A program made the translations under genes and the position numbers. From positions 1 to 5,152 of the forward strand of contig JAVERC010000088.1 of the NCBI GenBank assembly GCA_034007295.1: a stretch of DNA of 5,152 nt, in the 5' to 3' direction. Below, in pieces: positions 5,139 through 5,152 of the stretch (position 1 is its first letter; the number at the start of each line of letters is the position of its first letter). A model generated the notes under the pieces. That model saw only the letters and a program-made list of their open reading frames with translations. It ran no database searches and had not been told where the DNA came from. The stretch is from JACKCP01 sp034007295 (GTDB lineage: Bacteria; Desulfobacterota; Desulfobacteria; Desulfobacterales; JACKCP01).

Positions 5139-5152
5139 ACGCAAAATTGGAA

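Larger units (their letters stand above)
4920..5152. other. Non-coding tail without an intact gene
   Basis: No convincing gene is seen on either strand in this stretch. It contains a direct repeat TGAACT-GACC-TGAACT (4932-4947) and two stem-loops listed separately. The rest, 4950-5025, shows nothing recognisable. Confidence 0.5.

Noticed and set aside
1..5152. CRISPR arrays, tRNA or rRNA genes
   Set aside because: No regularly spaced short repeats and no cloverleaf or rRNA-like stretches were seen.

Overview
The window is AT-rich (roughly one third G+C by eye, not counted) and comes from a Gram-negative bacterium. The binding protein has an ordinary Sec signal peptide ending in an SFA|G cleavage site and no lipobox, which suggests a periplasmic protein. 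The style of the genes is compatible with an AT-rich Desulfobacterota/deltaproteobacterium, but that placement is a weak guess from impression only.

Layout. Positions 1-97 hold one copy of a ~97-bp repeat that runs off the left edge. Positions 114-3017 (minus strand) are a complete, tightly packed proVWX/opuA-type operon: ATPase with CBS domains (proV), permease (proW) and periplasmic glycine betaine/proline betaine-binding protein (proX). proV and proW are separated by 1 nt, and proW and proX by 11 nt. Positions 3018-3361 are AT-rich and hold the operon's upstream region, including a perfect 14-bp inverted repeat and a short open frame with a strong Shine-Dalgarno but an ATC in the start position. 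Positions 3362-3808 (minus) encode a VOC/glyoxalase-I-fold metalloprotein. Positions 3905-4720 (plus, divergent) encode a metallo-beta-lactamase-fold hydrolase. The short region between these two carries nested palindromes that look like a shared operator. Positions 4724-4820 are the second repeat copy, inverted relative to the first. From 4821 to the end there is no intact gene, only a decayed short coding relic and two stem-loops.

How the genes work together. ProVWX would import compatible solutes (glycine betaine, proline betaine or similar) under osmotic stress, with the CBS domains of ProV as the likely ionic-strength sensor. The VOC and MBL proteins share folds with glyoxalase I and II. 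Their divergent arrangement suggests co-regulation and possibly a common detoxification or thioester pathway, but the substrate cannot be told from sequence.

Most of the window is ordinary. The most unusual part is the repeat pair. Each copy starts directly behind the last codon of the flanking gene, in the same orientation relative to that gene. Both contain the same reading frame, which is open in the left copy and broken by a stop and a frameshift in the right copy. The right copy also begins 1 nt after the start codon of a would-be third gene (TAATG overlap with a strong Shine-Dalgarno) that no longer has a body.
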